Under the pieces are notes generated by a model. The model worked only from the letters and a program-made list of their open reading frames with translations, did no database searches and was not told where the DNA came from. A stretch of 64,000 nt of DNA, from positions 62,001 to 126,000 of the forward strand of contig CAWBZG010000004.1 of assembly GCA_963793245.1 (NCBI GenBank). The letters are read 5' to 3'. Origin of the DNA: CAXBBB01 sp963793245. Its GTDB lineage: Bacteria > Bacteroidota > Rhodothermia > Rhodothermales > BA12. A program made the translations under genes and the position numbers. This document shows, piece after piece, positions 36,600-47,045 of the stretch (positions are counted from its first letter, which is position 1; every line of letters starts with the position of its first letter).

Positions 36600-36992
36600 A
36601 TGAGCACGCCCAATACCTACGAAGACTGGATCATCGTCTTTTCGTCCTCGACCGACTACGAAGCCGACCTGGTGCGCGACCGCCTGGGAAACGAGGACCT
36701 GCGCGCCGTCGTCCTGACGCACCGCGATCACTCGTTCAACCTCAACGTTGGCGACCTGTCGGGCGCGCACGTGCTCGTCGAGCCGCAGTTTGCAGAGCAG
36801 GCCCGCACCATTCTCAGCGCCAAGCCGCTGACGGACGCCGAACTGGAAGAGGCCGCGATGTCGGCCAACCCGGTCTCGCCGGACGCCGAGAGCGAAGACG
36901 ACGAAGCCGCATTGGACTCGGGCATCGAGAGCATCTCGCTCACGTTCGGCGACGATTCAGAAGCCGACGAAGCAGATCGCTCGTCGGTCTGA
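36600..36992 (+). CDS. DUF2007-like small protein with acidic tail
   Basis: 130 residues. The first 75 match the DUF2007 fold (a PII/ACT-like ferredoxin shape): VFSSSTDYEADLVRDRLGNEDLRAVVLTHRDHSFN, then AHVLVEPQFAEQARTIL. The last 50 residues are a disordered tail very rich in Asp, Glu and Ser. Family members are called putative signal-transducing proteins without proven function. It lies 25 bp after the CPBP gene and 1 bp before cdsA, so coupling with phospholipid synthesis is possible. Confidence 0.85.
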   Translation: MSTPNTYEDWIIVFSSSTDYEADLVRDRLGNEDLRAVVLTHRDHSFNLNVGDLSGAHVLVEPQFAEQARTILSAKPLTDAELEEAAMSANPVSPDAESEDDEAALDSGIESISLTFGDDSEADEADRSSV

Positions 36993-36993
36993 C

Positions 36994-37842
36994 GTGGCGC
37001 GCGAGAGCATAACTCGGATTTGGACGGCGCTCATCGGCGCTGTCGTCGTCGTCGCCCTGCTGTGGGTGGGCGGCTGGTGGCTGGCGATGGGCGTTGCGGT
37101 GTTGGCGCTCGTCGCGCAGTCTGAACTCTATGCGCTGGCGCAGCAGGGCGGTATCCACGTGCATCGGCGATGGGGATTGCTGATCGGGCTTCTGGTCGTG
37201 ATGCAAGCGGTCGTTCCGTTCGCCGAGGCGTGGCTGTTTGTCGGGGTAGCGCTATACGTCGCCTATCTGCCGTTTGCGCCGCAAGACGAGCGGTTTCCCG
37301 CCGTCATCGGCATCACGCTGGCTGGCGCGCTGTACCCGACAGCGCTACTGACGTGCGTGCTGCGGCTGCGGCTCGAACTGGGAGGCTGGGGCCTGGACTA
37401 TGAGCCGTTCTCGCAATCGCACGCCTTCTGGCTGACGTTCCTAGTGTTCTTCGCGGTCTGGGCGTCGGACACGTTCGCGTACTATTCCGGACGCACGTTC
37501 GGCAAGCATCCGCTGGCTCCCCTGGTCTCGCCCAAAAAGACGTGGGAGGGCGCCATCGGCGGTGCTGCTGGCGCAGTCGTCGTTGGATTGGTGTTCGGGC
37601 TGTTCGTGTTTCCTCAATTCGGGCTGGACGTGGCGTTGATCCACGTGGCCGTCGTGTCGCTGATCGGCGGGGTCGTGAGTCCGCTGGGCGACTTGGCAGA
37701 GAGCCGGATCAAGCGAGCCGTTGGCGCAAAGGACAGTGGACGCGTGTTGCCGGGACATGGCGGCGTGTTGGACCGCTTCGACGCTATCCTCGTCGCGGCT
37801 CCGCTGTGCTACGTCTACTTGCGCTGGACCCTGCTGAGTTAG
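36994..37842 (+). CDS. cdsA: Phosphatidate cytidylyltransferase (CDP-diglyceride synthase)
   Basis: Inner-membrane enzyme that makes CDP-diacylglycerol from CTP and phosphatidic acid, the branch point of phospholipid synthesis. 282 residues, about eight helices. The family signature occupies the C-terminal third: SPLGDLAESRIKRAVGAKDS then RVLPGHGGVLDRFD, with its metal-binding Asp residues. SPKKTWEGAIGG is the second conserved block. GTG start one base after the DUF2007 stop. Essential in most bacteria. Confidence 0.95.
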   Translation: MARESITRIWTALIGAVVVVALLWVGGWWLAMGVAVLALVAQSELYALAQQGGIHVHRRWGLLIGLLVVMQAVVPFAEAWLFVGVALYVAYLPFAPQDERFPAVIGITLAGALYPTALLTCVLRLRLELGGWGLDYEPFSQSHAFWLTFLVFFAVWASDTFAYYSGRTFGKHPLAPLVSPKKTWEGAIGGAAGAVVVGLVFGLFVFPQFGLDVALIHVAVVSLIGGVVSPLGDLAESRIKRAVGAKDSGRVLPGHGGVLDRFDAILVAAPLCYVYLRWTLLS

Positions 37843-37907
37843 GGCGGATCGGGGAACGGTGAAGACGACTTTTCGTTGATTGGGAAGAGCAAGACCGAGT
37901 GCAGACC

Positions 37908-38147
37908 ATGGGATTATTCGTTTCCGGAAGCCGCCCCCAACCCCGCCGCTTCGACTACGAACCACGTTACTACGACCCCCGACGCGACGAGTCGCTGCGG
38001 AGCAAGATGCGGGTCGCCCGTAAGGTCCACAAGCGGTCGTCGCCGACCAAGGCGCTGCTCTTCGGTGCGATGATCGTGATCGTGCTGTTTATCCTCAACT
38101 CCCTCGACAACATCGGTGCGGCGTGGTCGATGTGGATGAGTTCGTAA
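37908..38147 (+). CDS. Small single-pass membrane protein, hypothetical
   Basis: 79 residues. A basic N-terminal half (RRFDYEPRYYDPRRDESLRS, then KVHKRSSPTK) is followed by one hydrophobic helix (ALLFGAMIVIVLFILNSL). Positive-inside reading puts the N-terminus in the cytoplasm. No family recognised. It lies 65 bp after cdsA and 9 bp before mutL, in the same direction. A GTG three codons earlier is another possible start. Confidence 0.65.
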   Translation: MGLFVSGSRPQPRRFDYEPRYYDPRRDESLRSKMRVARKVHKRSSPTKALLFGAMIVIVLFILNSLDNIGAAWSMWMSS

Positions 38148-38156
38148 GCGCTGCCG

Positions 38157-40097
38157 TTGTCTCCGTCTCCTACTGCTGAATCCGAGAGCGAAGGCATCAT
38201 TCGCCTGATGCCCGAAACGCTGGCGAACAAGATCGCCGCAGGCGAGGTCGTGCAGCGGCCTGCGTCGGCGCTCAAGGAGTTGATCGAGAACAGCTTGGAC
38301 GCCGGAGCGCGTAGCGTCACGGTCGTCGTCAAGGGCGCAGGCGGCGAGCTGATGCAGGTGATCGACGATGGATCGGGCATGAGTCCCTCGGATGCGATGG
38401 CGTGTCTGCGACGGCACGCGACGAGCAAGATTCGGGCGGTCGAGGATCTGGACACGCTGCGGACGTTGGGCTTTCGAGGCGAAGCGTTGGCGTCGATCTC
38501 GTCGATTGCGCGCGTCGAGATCAAGACGCGGCGGGTCGAAGACGCCTCGGGCATTCGGCTTGCGGTCGAAGGGGGAGAGGTCGTCGCCCACGAGCCGGTC
38601 GCGACGCCTTCCGGGACGAGCCTGTCGGTGCGCAACCTGTTCTACAACGTCCCGGCACGACGCGCCTTTCTCAAAAAACCGTCGACCGAGTATCGGCACC
38701 TGCTCGACGCGTTCCAGACGCTGGCGCTCTCCCATCCGCGCGTTGCATTCGCGTTCCTCAACGGCGACGAAGACGTCTATCGGCTGCATGCGCATCCTGA
38801 TGGCTCATTCTATGACGCGTTGGCCGCTCGCATCCGGGCGCTGTGGGACGACGATTATGCGCGCGGGCTGATCCAGGTCGAGGAGTCGACGAGTTACCTG
38901 ACCGCGCGCGGACTGCTCGGTCGGCCCGAACTGGCGCGCAAGCAGCGCGGGTTACAGCACGTGTTCGTCAACGGGCGTTACGTGCGCAACCGGTCCATCG
39001 AGCACGCTGTCCGCTCGGCGTACGAAGGGCTGATTCCGACCGATGCGCATCCGTTTTATGTGCTCTTTCTCGACCTCGACCCGCGCCACGTCGACGTGAA
39101 CGTGCATCCGACCAAGGCCGAGATCAAGTTCGACGACGATCAGGGCATTTACGCGTTCGTCCGCGCCGTCACGCGCCGGGCGATGAGCATGGGCGGCCTG
39201 TCGGTCGACCGCGCCACGCCCGACGCTTCGACCGGCAACAGTCTGATGGATCAGGCGCCGCTGGACGAAACCGGAGACGATGTGGTCGAGCGTCCGTCCG
39301 CGTGGAGTCGTCCGTCGGGCGGGTGGTCGATGCCTGCACAGTCGCTGCGAGCGCCGAGTCAGAGTTCGCCAAGTGGTCTTTCTGCCTCGCCTCGTCCATC
39401 GTTCGATAGGCCGAGTGCCGACGCCTCGCTGTCGCCCATTGAGCAGAGCGATCTGCTGTTTCGCCCGCAGGTGCCCGCGTCGCTGCCGTCGCTGTTCGCC
39501 GATGACGATGCCTCCACGCCCCCGCGGGCCTCGGACGACGTGTTGGTGCAACTCCACGGCGCCTACATTCTCGCATCGACGCGGTCGGGCATCGTGATCG
39601 TGGATCAGCAGGCGGCGCACGAGCGGATCGTCTACGAGCGGGCGCTCGACGCGCTGCAGGATGGTCTGGCGCTGTCGCAGCAGATGATGCCCGAGACCTA
39701 TACGTTCAGCGCGCCCGACTTGGCCCTGCTCAAAACGCTGCTTCCGCGCCTGCGTGCGCTGGGCTTCACGCTGTCGATTGGGAGCGGGCGTGCCGTCGTC
39801 GTGACCGGCTTGCCGACGGACGTATCGGTCGGCGAAGCGCGCACGCTGCTCGAAGACGTGCTCGATCAGTACCGCGAGATGCAGGACGACGAACCCGTCG
39901 CTCCGACCGTTGCCCTGGCTCAGAGCATCGCCAAACGCCGCGCGCTGCGACGCGGCACCGTCCTCGACCCGCCCAGGATGCGCGACGTGGTCGACGAACT
40001 GTTCGCCTGCGCCACGCCCTTCGCCGCTCCCGACGGACGCCCGACGCTGATCCAGCTCACGCTGAGCGATCTCGACCGCCGTTTCGGTCGTGGGTGA
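38157..40097 (+). CDS. mutL: DNA mismatch repair protein MutL
   Basis: 646-residue GHKL ATPase that couples MutS mismatch recognition to strand incision. N-terminal motifs: IAAGEVVQRPASALKELIENSLDAG, DDGSGM, and TSKIRAVEDLDTLRTLGFRGEAL. A Ser/Pro-rich linker of about 110 residues follows. The C-terminal domain carries an endonuclease-type motif DQQAAHERIVYE, with Gln485 where DQHA(X)2E(X)4E has His. The probable start is TTG 38157; the next Met (38208) would remove the conserved lead-in to MPETLANKIAAGE. tilS overlaps the end by 8 bp. Confidence 0.95.
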   Translation: MSPSPTAESESEGIIRLMPETLANKIAAGEVVQRPASALKELIENSLDAGARSVTVVVKGAGGELMQVIDDGSGMSPSDAMACLRRHATSKIRAVEDLDTLRTLGFRGEALASISSIARVEIKTRRVEDASGIRLAVEGGEVVAHEPVATPSGTSLSVRNLFYNVPARRAFLKKPSTEYRHLLDAFQTLALSHPRVAFAFLNGDEDVYRLHAHPDGSFYDALAARIRALWDDDYARGLIQVEESTSYLTARGLLGRPELARKQRGLQHVFVNGRYVRNRSIEHAVRSAYEGLIPTDAHPFYVLFLDLDPRHVDVNVHPTKAEIKFDDDQGIYAFVRAVTRRAMSMGGLSVDRATPDASTGNSLMDQAPLDETGDDVVERPSAWSRPSGGWSMPAQSLRAPSQSSPSGLSASPRPSFDRPSADASLSPIEQSDLLFRPQVPASLPSLFADDDASTPPRASDDVLVQLHGAYILASTRSGIVIVDQQAAHERIVYERALDALQDGLALSQQMMPETYTFSAPDLALLKTLLPRLRALGFTLSIGSGRAVVVTGLPTDVSVGEARTLLEDVLDQYREMQDDEPVAPTVALAQSIAKRRALRRGTVLDPPRMRDVVDELFACATPFAAPDGRPTLIQLTLSDLDRRFGRG

Positions 40098-41416
40098 CGC
40101 GGTCCTGTCGGCGGTGCGGCAGATGCTGGGGATAGGCTCGGCGCGCGTGCTCGTCGGTGTGAGTGGGGGAATGGACTCGGTCGTCTTGCTGCACGCGTTC
40201 ACGCAGGTCAGGGCCGAGGACGGACAGCCGGTGCGATTGGCGGCGGCACACGTCAACTACGGATTGAGAGGCGAAGCGTCGGACGCTGACGAAGCGCTCG
40301 TGCGCACAATCTGTACGCGGTGGGGCGTACCGCTGGCCGTTCGGAGTGTCCGTTCTTCGCCACCGAGCGCGAACCGGCAGGCGTGGGCGCGGCGCGTTCG
40401 CTACCAGTGGTTTCGTGCGTTGGCGATCGAGCACGGCTTTTCGCACGTCGCTGTAGCGCATCATCGCGACGATCAGGCCGAAACCATTCTGCTCAAGCTC
40501 CTCGGCGGCGCCGGACCAGACCGGCTGACCGGCATGAAAGGCATGCGTCCACTCGGAACGGCTGACCTCTGTCGCCCCTTTCTTGGTTTGAGTCGGGGCG
40601 AGTTGAGAGCCTACGCCGAGCGGCATCGGCTGGAGTGGCGCGAGGATCTGTCCAACGCGTCCGACGCCTACGACCGTACGCACGTCCGGGCGTTGCTCGA
40701 ACGTGCGGGCGGATCGGCATCGGTCGTGCGAACGGCACGTCTGCTCGACCGACAGTACACCGACCTGATCGGCCCGCAACTCGACGCCGTCCGGCAACGG
40801 GCCGTCGATGGGGATCGGCTGCTACTTGATCCGCTCCGTGACGTACATCTGACGCTCTGTGACATGGTGCTGACCGCCGCTCTTCGTGACCTGTTGCGCG
40901 TGCGTCCGACCGAAGCCCGAGTCGAGCAGGTCCGGCGACTCTTGGATGCACAGAAGGGGAAGCATGTCGCCATTGGCGGTGGAACGGTCTGGCGAGAGCA
41001 CGATGCCTTGCGGTTCGTCCGCCGTCAGCCTCGGCGACCGCAATCGACCACGGTGCATCCGAGTAGCCGGACGAAGTGGGGAGCATTTGACTTAAGCGCG
41101 AGCGACCCAGACGTCTCGACCCACTACGCTCTCGTCCGACTCGTCGACGGCCTGGATCGCAGCAGATGCGCCGTGGCCGCTCGCAATTCGTCGCTGGAAG
41201 GCGGGCGATGTGCTCCGAACTATGGGCGATCAGACCAAACTGGTTTCGGACGCCCTAACCGAAGGCCGCATCCCCACATCCGAGCGCGCCGGATGGCCGG
41301 TCGTCTGCGCGGGCGATACGATTGTGTGGGTGCCGGGCGTCCGGCGTGCTTCGGCGTGGCTCGTCGATGCGGGTGCGTCTGCGGTATGTCTGACGTGGCA
41401 GGAAGAGGCGGCCTAA
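40090..41416 (+). CDS. tilS: tRNA(Ile)-lysidine synthase, frameshift in C-terminal part
   Basis: ATP-dependent enzyme that modifies C34 of the AUA-reading tRNA-Ile to lysidine. The PP-loop motif is VSGGMDSVVLLH, followed by HVNYGLRGEASDADE and AVAHHRDDQAETILLKLLGGAG, all conserved. Near 41145-41160 the frame changes. The new frame reads PLAIRRWKAGDVLRTMG and WPVVCAGDTIVWVPGVR, the C-terminal domain expected in TilS, and stops at 41416. Corrected length is about 441 residues. Likely a sequence indel, since the gene is normally essential. GTG start overlapping mutL. Confidence 0.93.
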
Positions 41417-41433
41417 CTCGTGGAAACGCAAAA

Positions 41434-41463
41434 CGGGCGCCCCGACCGAAGCCGAGGCGCCCG
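41434..41463. terminator. Bidirectional hairpin between tilS and ppiD
   Basis: CGGGCGCC (41434-41441) pairs with GGCGCCCG (41456-41463) around 14 bases, preceded by AAAA on the ppiD side. Located between convergent genes, 17 bp from the tilS stop and 19 bp from the ppiD stop. Confidence 0.75.
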
Positions 41464-41482
41464 CTAGGACTGAGCCAAAGGA

Positions 41483-43564
41483 CTAGCTGCGGACGCGGCG
41501 GTCTTCTACGTCAGCCTTCTCGCGGAGCGAGCGCATCAGCTCGGCGCGGACCGTCTGGCGGCGACGCGATTCGAGTTCGTTGCGCAGGCTCGTCTTGGTC
41601 GCTTCGGGCATTTCGGGCGTCGACGTGGCGCTCGTGACGCGGGCCACGATGCCTGCCGATTCGCTCGCAACGACCGGCGTCGTCTGGCCGCTCGCTGTGG
41701 CGAGGATGGCACCGACGGCGCGTGGGGCTGGTCCTGCCGTTCCCAAGATCGGCGAGGCGGCGCGTACGTTGAGGCTGCTCACCGATACGCCCGGCAGGTT
41801 GCGGACGGCGTCGAAGCCGCCGCTGGCGAGGGCATCGCGCATCCGCTGGCGGGCTACGCCTTCACGCTTGGCGCGGAGCGCACGGCCGCGCACTTCGGCT
41901 TCCACGTCTGCGAACGGCTCAAAACCTGCCGCCGTCACCTCGCCTACGGCGACGATGATCAGTTGGTCGTTGAGTTCGATCACTTCGGACACGTCGCCTT
42001 CGCGGGCGCGCTTGAGGAAACGCTGAACGCGCAGGCTGGGGCCGAGCGAAGGAAACACGTCCTGCTCGTCGGTCACGGTTTCGGTCGACGCCGTGATGCC
42101 CAGGCGGTCGGCCTGGCCCATGCCGTCTGCGATGCCCTGCTCTTCGATCTCGTAGACGAGGTCGCGGAGCGCGGTTTCGGCGTCGCGGAGCGTCGTCGGG
42201 TCGGCTTCGATGTCGAGCGAGTAGAGGGCGACCTTGACTTCCTGATCCGTCCGTCCATCGACGCGGAGCAGGTGGTAGCCGTACTGCGTCTCGACCGGGC
42301 CGACGAGCGAGCCGACCGGGTTGTCGAACGCTGCGGCTTCAAACGGAGCGACCATGCGTCCGCGTCCGAACCAGCCCAGGTCGCCGCCGCGTGCGCCCGA
42401 TCCGGGGTCTTGCGAAAACTGACGAGCCAACGCGCTGAACGAGGCGCCGCCTTCAATCTGGTCGCGGAAGTTCTGAATCTGAGCGCGAGCGGCTTCGCGT
42501 GCGGTCGCGTCGCCCTCTTCGGCCATGATCAGGATGTGACGCGCGCTGGCGAGTTCGGTGTCGCCCGACTGAACGGCTTCCACCTTGGCGAGGAAGGCCT
42601 GGTCCGCTCCGAAGATCGGTCCGACGACTTCGCCGACGGTCGGGTTGGGGAAGATCGCGGTCGCGACGGCAGGGGGGAGGGCGCCCGCGTTACGGAAAGC
42701 GCTGGTGTAGGGCGTCCGGCTGTCGTTGCGGACCAAGAACGTCGAGTCGTTGCTGGCGGTCTGGAAGCGCGTTTTGAGGCGTGCCAACTCGTCGCGGATG
42801 ATGGCGGAATCGGCAGCCGTCGGTGTTTTGCTGATTGAGGCGATGGTGACGTCGAGCGTACGGGCGCGGCTCCAGTCGTCTCGGTTGTCGTCGTAGAAGT
42901 CGCGGACCTCGGCGTCGGTCACATCGACATCCGAGATCGTGGCGAACGGCAGGACGGCGACCTCGGCCTGAGCCGACTGGTTGCGGCGCGTGTACTCGGC
43001 CATCACGTCGGCGTCCGAAACGCGGGCGAGGCTGGCGATCAGCTGCTCAAACTTCTCCTGGCGGCGCGCCTGGCGGATGTACTGCGTCAGTCCGATCACG
43101 TTTTGAACCTGGGTTTCGTCGTCCAGGAACGCCTGCAAGCGCGCCTGATCGACGCCGCCCTGTCCGTCGGCGAAGTACTGGCGGACGATGAAGTGCGGGT
43201 TCGGCCCGACGACCAACTGCTGCACTTCGGCGTCGCTCACGGTCAAGCCCAAGCGGTTCATTTCGCGCTCGCGCAGCTTGTCCTCGACGATGCGGTTGAA
43301 TACCTCTTCTTCGATGGCGTCGCGCTCCTGCGGTCCGGCGTTGGGGTTCTGCTGGTTGAAGAACTCGGTCTGCTGGTTGAGCACGGCGTTGTATTCGTCG
43401 TACGTCACCGGCTCGCCCTCGACGATGATGGCGTTGTTCTGTCCCGCCCCGCTCAGGCTGTCGAACAGGTTGGCATCCTGAAGCATGAAGAGGATTCCGA
43501 AGGCGATCACGAGAATCCAGAGAACGACTCCGGTATTCTCCCGGATCTTGGTCATTGCGCCCAT
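41483..43564 (-). CDS. ppiD: Peptidylprolyl isomerase, PpiD/SurA-type
   Basis: 693-residue membrane-anchored periplasmic foldase. One helix near the N-terminus (TGVVLWILVIAFGILFML) is followed by a SurA-N-like chaperone region (NQQTEFFNQQNP... VEDKLREREMNRLGL). A parvulin domain lies at about residues 345-450: ASARHILIMAEEGD, FSALARQFSQDPGS, GGDLGWFGRGRMV and VETQYGYHLLRVDGR. A second, degenerate parvulin-like part follows. Role: folding of outer-membrane proteins, fitting the bamA and skp genes elsewhere in the window. Two close ATGs (43564, 43555) are possible starts. Confidence 0.92.
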   Translation of the reverse strand: MGAMTKIRENTGVVLWILVIAFGILFMLQDANLFDSLSGAGQNNAIIVEGEPVTYDEYNAVLNQQTEFFNQQNPNAGPQERDAIEEEVFNRIVEDKLREREMNRLGLTVSDAEVQQLVVGPNPHFIVRQYFADGQGGVDQARLQAFLDDETQVQNVIGLTQYIRQARRQEKFEQLIASLARVSDADVMAEYTRRNQSAQAEVAVLPFATISDVDVTDAEVRDFYDDNRDDWSRARTLDVTIASISKTPTAADSAIIRDELARLKTRFQTASNDSTFLVRNDSRTPYTSAFRNAGALPPAVATAIFPNPTVGEVVGPIFGADQAFLAKVEAVQSGDTELASARHILIMAEEGDATAREAARAQIQNFRDQIEGGASFSALARQFSQDPGSGARGGDLGWFGRGRMVAPFEAAAFDNPVGSLVGPVETQYGYHLLRVDGRTDQEVKVALYSLDIEADPTTLRDAETALRDLVYEIEEQGIADGMGQADRLGITASTETVTDEQDVFPSLGPSLRVQRFLKRAREGDVSEVIELNDQLIIVAVGEVTAAGFEPFADVEAEVRGRALRAKREGVARQRMRDALASGGFDAVRNLPGVSVSSLNVRAASPILGTAGPAPRAVGAILATASGQTTPVVASESAGIVARVTSATSTPEMPEATKTSLRNELESRRRQTVRAELMRSLREKADVEDRRVRS

Positions 43565-43860
43565 AGCAGTCGCGGAGAGGTTGGTGCGGGTAGAAAAAGG
43601 GAACGAGCCGCCCCGGTTAGTGCCCGGAAAGGCTCGTTCACACGTAACGCCCAAATATACGCCCCCCGATACGCACACTCTGCGGATTCACCGTGCGAAT
43701 CGGGCGGTTCGGCATCTGGTCTGACACGCGAAGTACGATCCGAGACGGCGTGAGACGGTCTGGGCGGCTGATCCGTCGGCTCATCGACTCGGACGCTTCT
43801 GTGACCTGCGACCCGGTTGCGTTTGCGGATATACTGGATACGTCACCCACTCCGCCGCCC
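43565..43860. other. Divergent intergenic region between ppiD and T9SS cargo gene
   Basis: 296 bp. The only signal noted is the TATATTTG box described separately. No gene or RNA recognised. Confidence 0.4.
43652..43659 (-). promoter_or_regulatory. Possible -7 box for ppiD
   Basis: On the minus strand TATATTTG, a perfect match to the Bacteroidota TAnnTTTG, about 88 bases before the ppiD start. No clear -33 TTG at the right distance, so weak evidence. Confidence 0.3.
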
Positions 43861-46800
43861 ATGCGCTACGTCTACTTTCTGCTCCTCCTGTCCATCGCTC
43901 CTGCCGCGCTCGCCCAGACAACAGGCAGTTGTGCCTCAAGCGGCACGGCAACCGCCGACCTCGACGTCAACAACGTGCGGGCGCGTCTCTACAACAACGG
44001 TGGATTGTTCTGGCGCGGCGCGGGCAACGTCTACCAGGTGCCCAAGGCCCCCGAGGGCGTTTCGAATTCGACCAACGCCATCTTTGCCTCGGGCTTGTGG
44101 ATCGGCGGTAAGGTCAATGGCGATGTGCGACTCTCTGCGACCAGCTACGGCCCATGGGAGTTGTGGCCCGGTCCGCTCGACGAGGCGGGCGACCCGGACG
44201 ACGCCGACTGCTCCAACTCGCGTTACGACCGCATCTACTCCGTCACGGCGCGCGACCTGCAAGTCTATGAGTCGTCGTCGATCACAACAGACGATCTACG
44301 CGATTGGCCGACGGGCCTGGGCGCTCCGACGCTAATACCTGCAGCCTCCGACGGCATCGACAACGACAACGACGGCACGACGGATGAAGTGGGAGAGATG
44401 GCGCGCGTCGACGTGATGGATCAGCCCTTGGCCGACCGTAAGGAGCGCGTGATCGACTTGGCAGCGGGCGAGCAGCCCGACCTAATCGGCGATCAGATGG
44501 CGTGGTGGATCATGAACGATGTCGGCGGTGAGCATGGCACGACGGGATCTCAGCCTATCGGCCTGGAAATCCACGCAACGGCCTACGCCTACAGCGCACC
44601 CGGAGCGCTCGATAACACGACGTTCTACCGCTATCGGATGTTTAAGCGCGGCGAGGGCGACTTCGAGGACGCGTACTTCGGCTACCACTCCGACTCTGAT
44701 CTGGGCAACGCGAGCGACGATTACGTCGGCACCGATACGACGCTTGACATGATGATGACCTACAACGGAGACAACGACGACGAAGGCCCGCGTGGTTACG
44801 GAGTCGCACCGCCCGCGCTCGGCACCAGTTTCATCCAAGGGCCTCTGGTTGACGCGCCCGGCCAGACGTGGACCGATCCCGATGGCACCGTTTATCCCGA
44901 TCAGAAGCGGCGTGGGATGGACGTTTCGCTCTTCTACAGCAGTTGCGCCGGCCCGAACTGCAGTCCGCGTACCAACAGTACCGACTGGTACAACTACTTG
45001 CAGGGCATCTGGAAAGACGGCAATCCGATAGTGAACTGTGGAAATGGGTATGGACCGTCGAACCCACGACATTTCCATGCATCGCCAATCAGCAGCCGAC
45101 GAAGGTTATGTGGCCCGGCGATCCCGTGACCCAATCGTTCTGGAGCGAGGTTAACATCGACAACGCTGGAACAGCCAATACACCCAGCGACCGCCGCCAC
45201 CCGATGAGCACGGGGCCGTTTACGCTGAGCGCGGGTGAGGAGCAGACCGTTCAACTCGCCATCGTGTGGAGCCGAGGCTGGAGCAATCTCAACTCCATCA
45301 CCACGCTGCGCCGAGACGTCGCCCAAGTGCGCGAGCAGTTTGATGCTAACTTCGCCAACCGGTCCCGCTTCATCCTCCCACCCGGTCCGAAGCTCGTCAC
45401 GCCCGTCGACGGGTCGGTCGTGCCGCAAGGACGGCTTAACCTCACCGCATCAGTGCCCAACTATGCAGGCCGCGTCTCAAACCGCGTCGAGATCCAGGTT
45501 ACCCGCGAGGCGTTCTCGGATACGACGCGCGTCTATAGCAACGGCGCCTTCGTTGACTTAGCGCCGGGCGCATACCAAGCGCGCGTGCGCTACGCGGCTG
45601 GGCTGGAGCGCGGGCCGTGGTCCGACGTGGTCGCCTTCACGGTTTCGGGCGTGACGCTGACGCCCTACGAACTGCGGGGGATTGGTCAGCTTCGAAGTGT
45701 CGGCCAATGCGAGCGGGCCGCTGGATCCCGCCCGAGCCGGGAGCCGCCCACTTCCAAGGCTTCCCAACGCCTGAACGATCTTCGATCCGACGGATAGGCA
45801 GCAGGTCGGCCCGGCGCGCTGGTTGATCTACGCAGGCGGAGCCACCGGATCGTACGACAGTTTTCTCAGCCGCACCATCATCTCGCGTGGTCGCACGGAA
45901 GCTCGATCTTGCCGGGCGTACGGTCGAGATCCGATTTACCGATAGCGGATCGGTCGGCTACCGGCGCTTCCAGGACGGCGCGGCGATGGCGCTGCCCTTC
46001 GAAGTCTGGCTATCGCCCACCGACACGCCGGACGATCCGTCGGACGACGTGAAGCTGATTCCCGGCATTCTCGACTACGACCCTGCGAGAAGAGCAGAAA
46101 TCGGCGGAGGAGGTCCTGACGGCATCTTTAACCTCTCGACGCTCGACTCGCCCGTTTCAAGCGCTGAGAACGATCCGTTCACCGACTGGCTCTACGTCTA
46201 CACGCCCCGGACATGACGCCCGGAACGGCAGGCTACGACGCCTTCGCTGGGGCGGCGGCACGGCGGTGGACGTCTCGCAGATCGACCACGAGATCTCTTC
46301 GCTCGCCTGGTCTTCGTGAGTTGGAACGGGGGAGAAGCGCCGCCCTATGATCAGGAGTTGCCCGAAACCGGGACGGTCTTTCGCATCGTCGCTTCGGGCG
46401 AGGGCGTGATCGACGCGCCGGTCTTGCTCAGCCCGTCGGACGCGTCGGCCTTCGAGCGTGCGCCGCGCCTGTTCTGGGTGGCGCCTGAGGGCTTGCGGGG
46501 CGAAGTCGAAGTGGCAACAGACGCCGCATTCCGCTCGCCCGCTGCGTTCAAGGCGGTCTACGGCGGAGGCGGCTCGTCGTCGTCGGCAACGGTCGACTCC
46601 ATCGCGGCAGGTTCGTACTTCTGGCGCGTGATTCTGACGAGTCAGAGTGGAGACACGATCCGCAGCGAGGTGCGCTCGTTCTCGGTGAGCCGCACGATCA
46701 CGGCGGACGAAGCCGATGCGACGCCGCAGTCGCTGACACTGCTCTCGCCGCATCCGCATCCGGTGAGCGGGCCAGCCGATTGCGTTTCTATTTGCCGCAG

Positions 46801-46986
46801 TCGTCGGACGTGCGGATGGAGGCATACGACTCTGATGGGCCGCCGCGTCGCCGTTCTCGCCGAGGGTAACCAGCAGCAGGGCTGGCGCGAGGCGGTGTGG
46901 CCGAGGGACTGAGCGCGGGCGTCTACCTCGTGCGGCTCCGCGCAGGAAGCGAGACGCAGACGCGGCAGGTCGTCGTGGTTCGGTAG
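43861..46986 (+). CDS. T9SS type A sorting-domain protein, at least six frameshifts
   Basis: Secreted or surface-attached protein of about 1040 residues. Signal peptide MRYVYFLLLLSIAPAALAQ at ATG 43861. The first 380 residues read in one frame and contain IFASGLWIGGKVNG and the calcium-type DGIDNDNDGTTDE. Later parts continue in other frames, with changes near 45060, 45685, 45750, 45778, 45890, 46215-46310 and 46780. A fibronectin-like segment (NRVEIQVTREAF...YQARVRYAAGLERGPWSDV) follows. The end, LMGRRVAVLAEG then LSAGVYLVRLRAG, is a type A T9SS signal. PorU and PorV encoded here would process it. Function unknown. Either many indels or a decaying gene. Confidence 0.8.
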
Positions 46987-47045
46987 CCGATGGCGGGGTC
47001 CTATTGGGGTTGGCGGCGTTAGGCTCCGTCTACTACCGCCGACTT

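Noticed and set aside
38952..40256. 434-codon minus-strand frame opposite mutL and tilS
   Set aside because: Overlaps two conserved genes in full and shows no domain.
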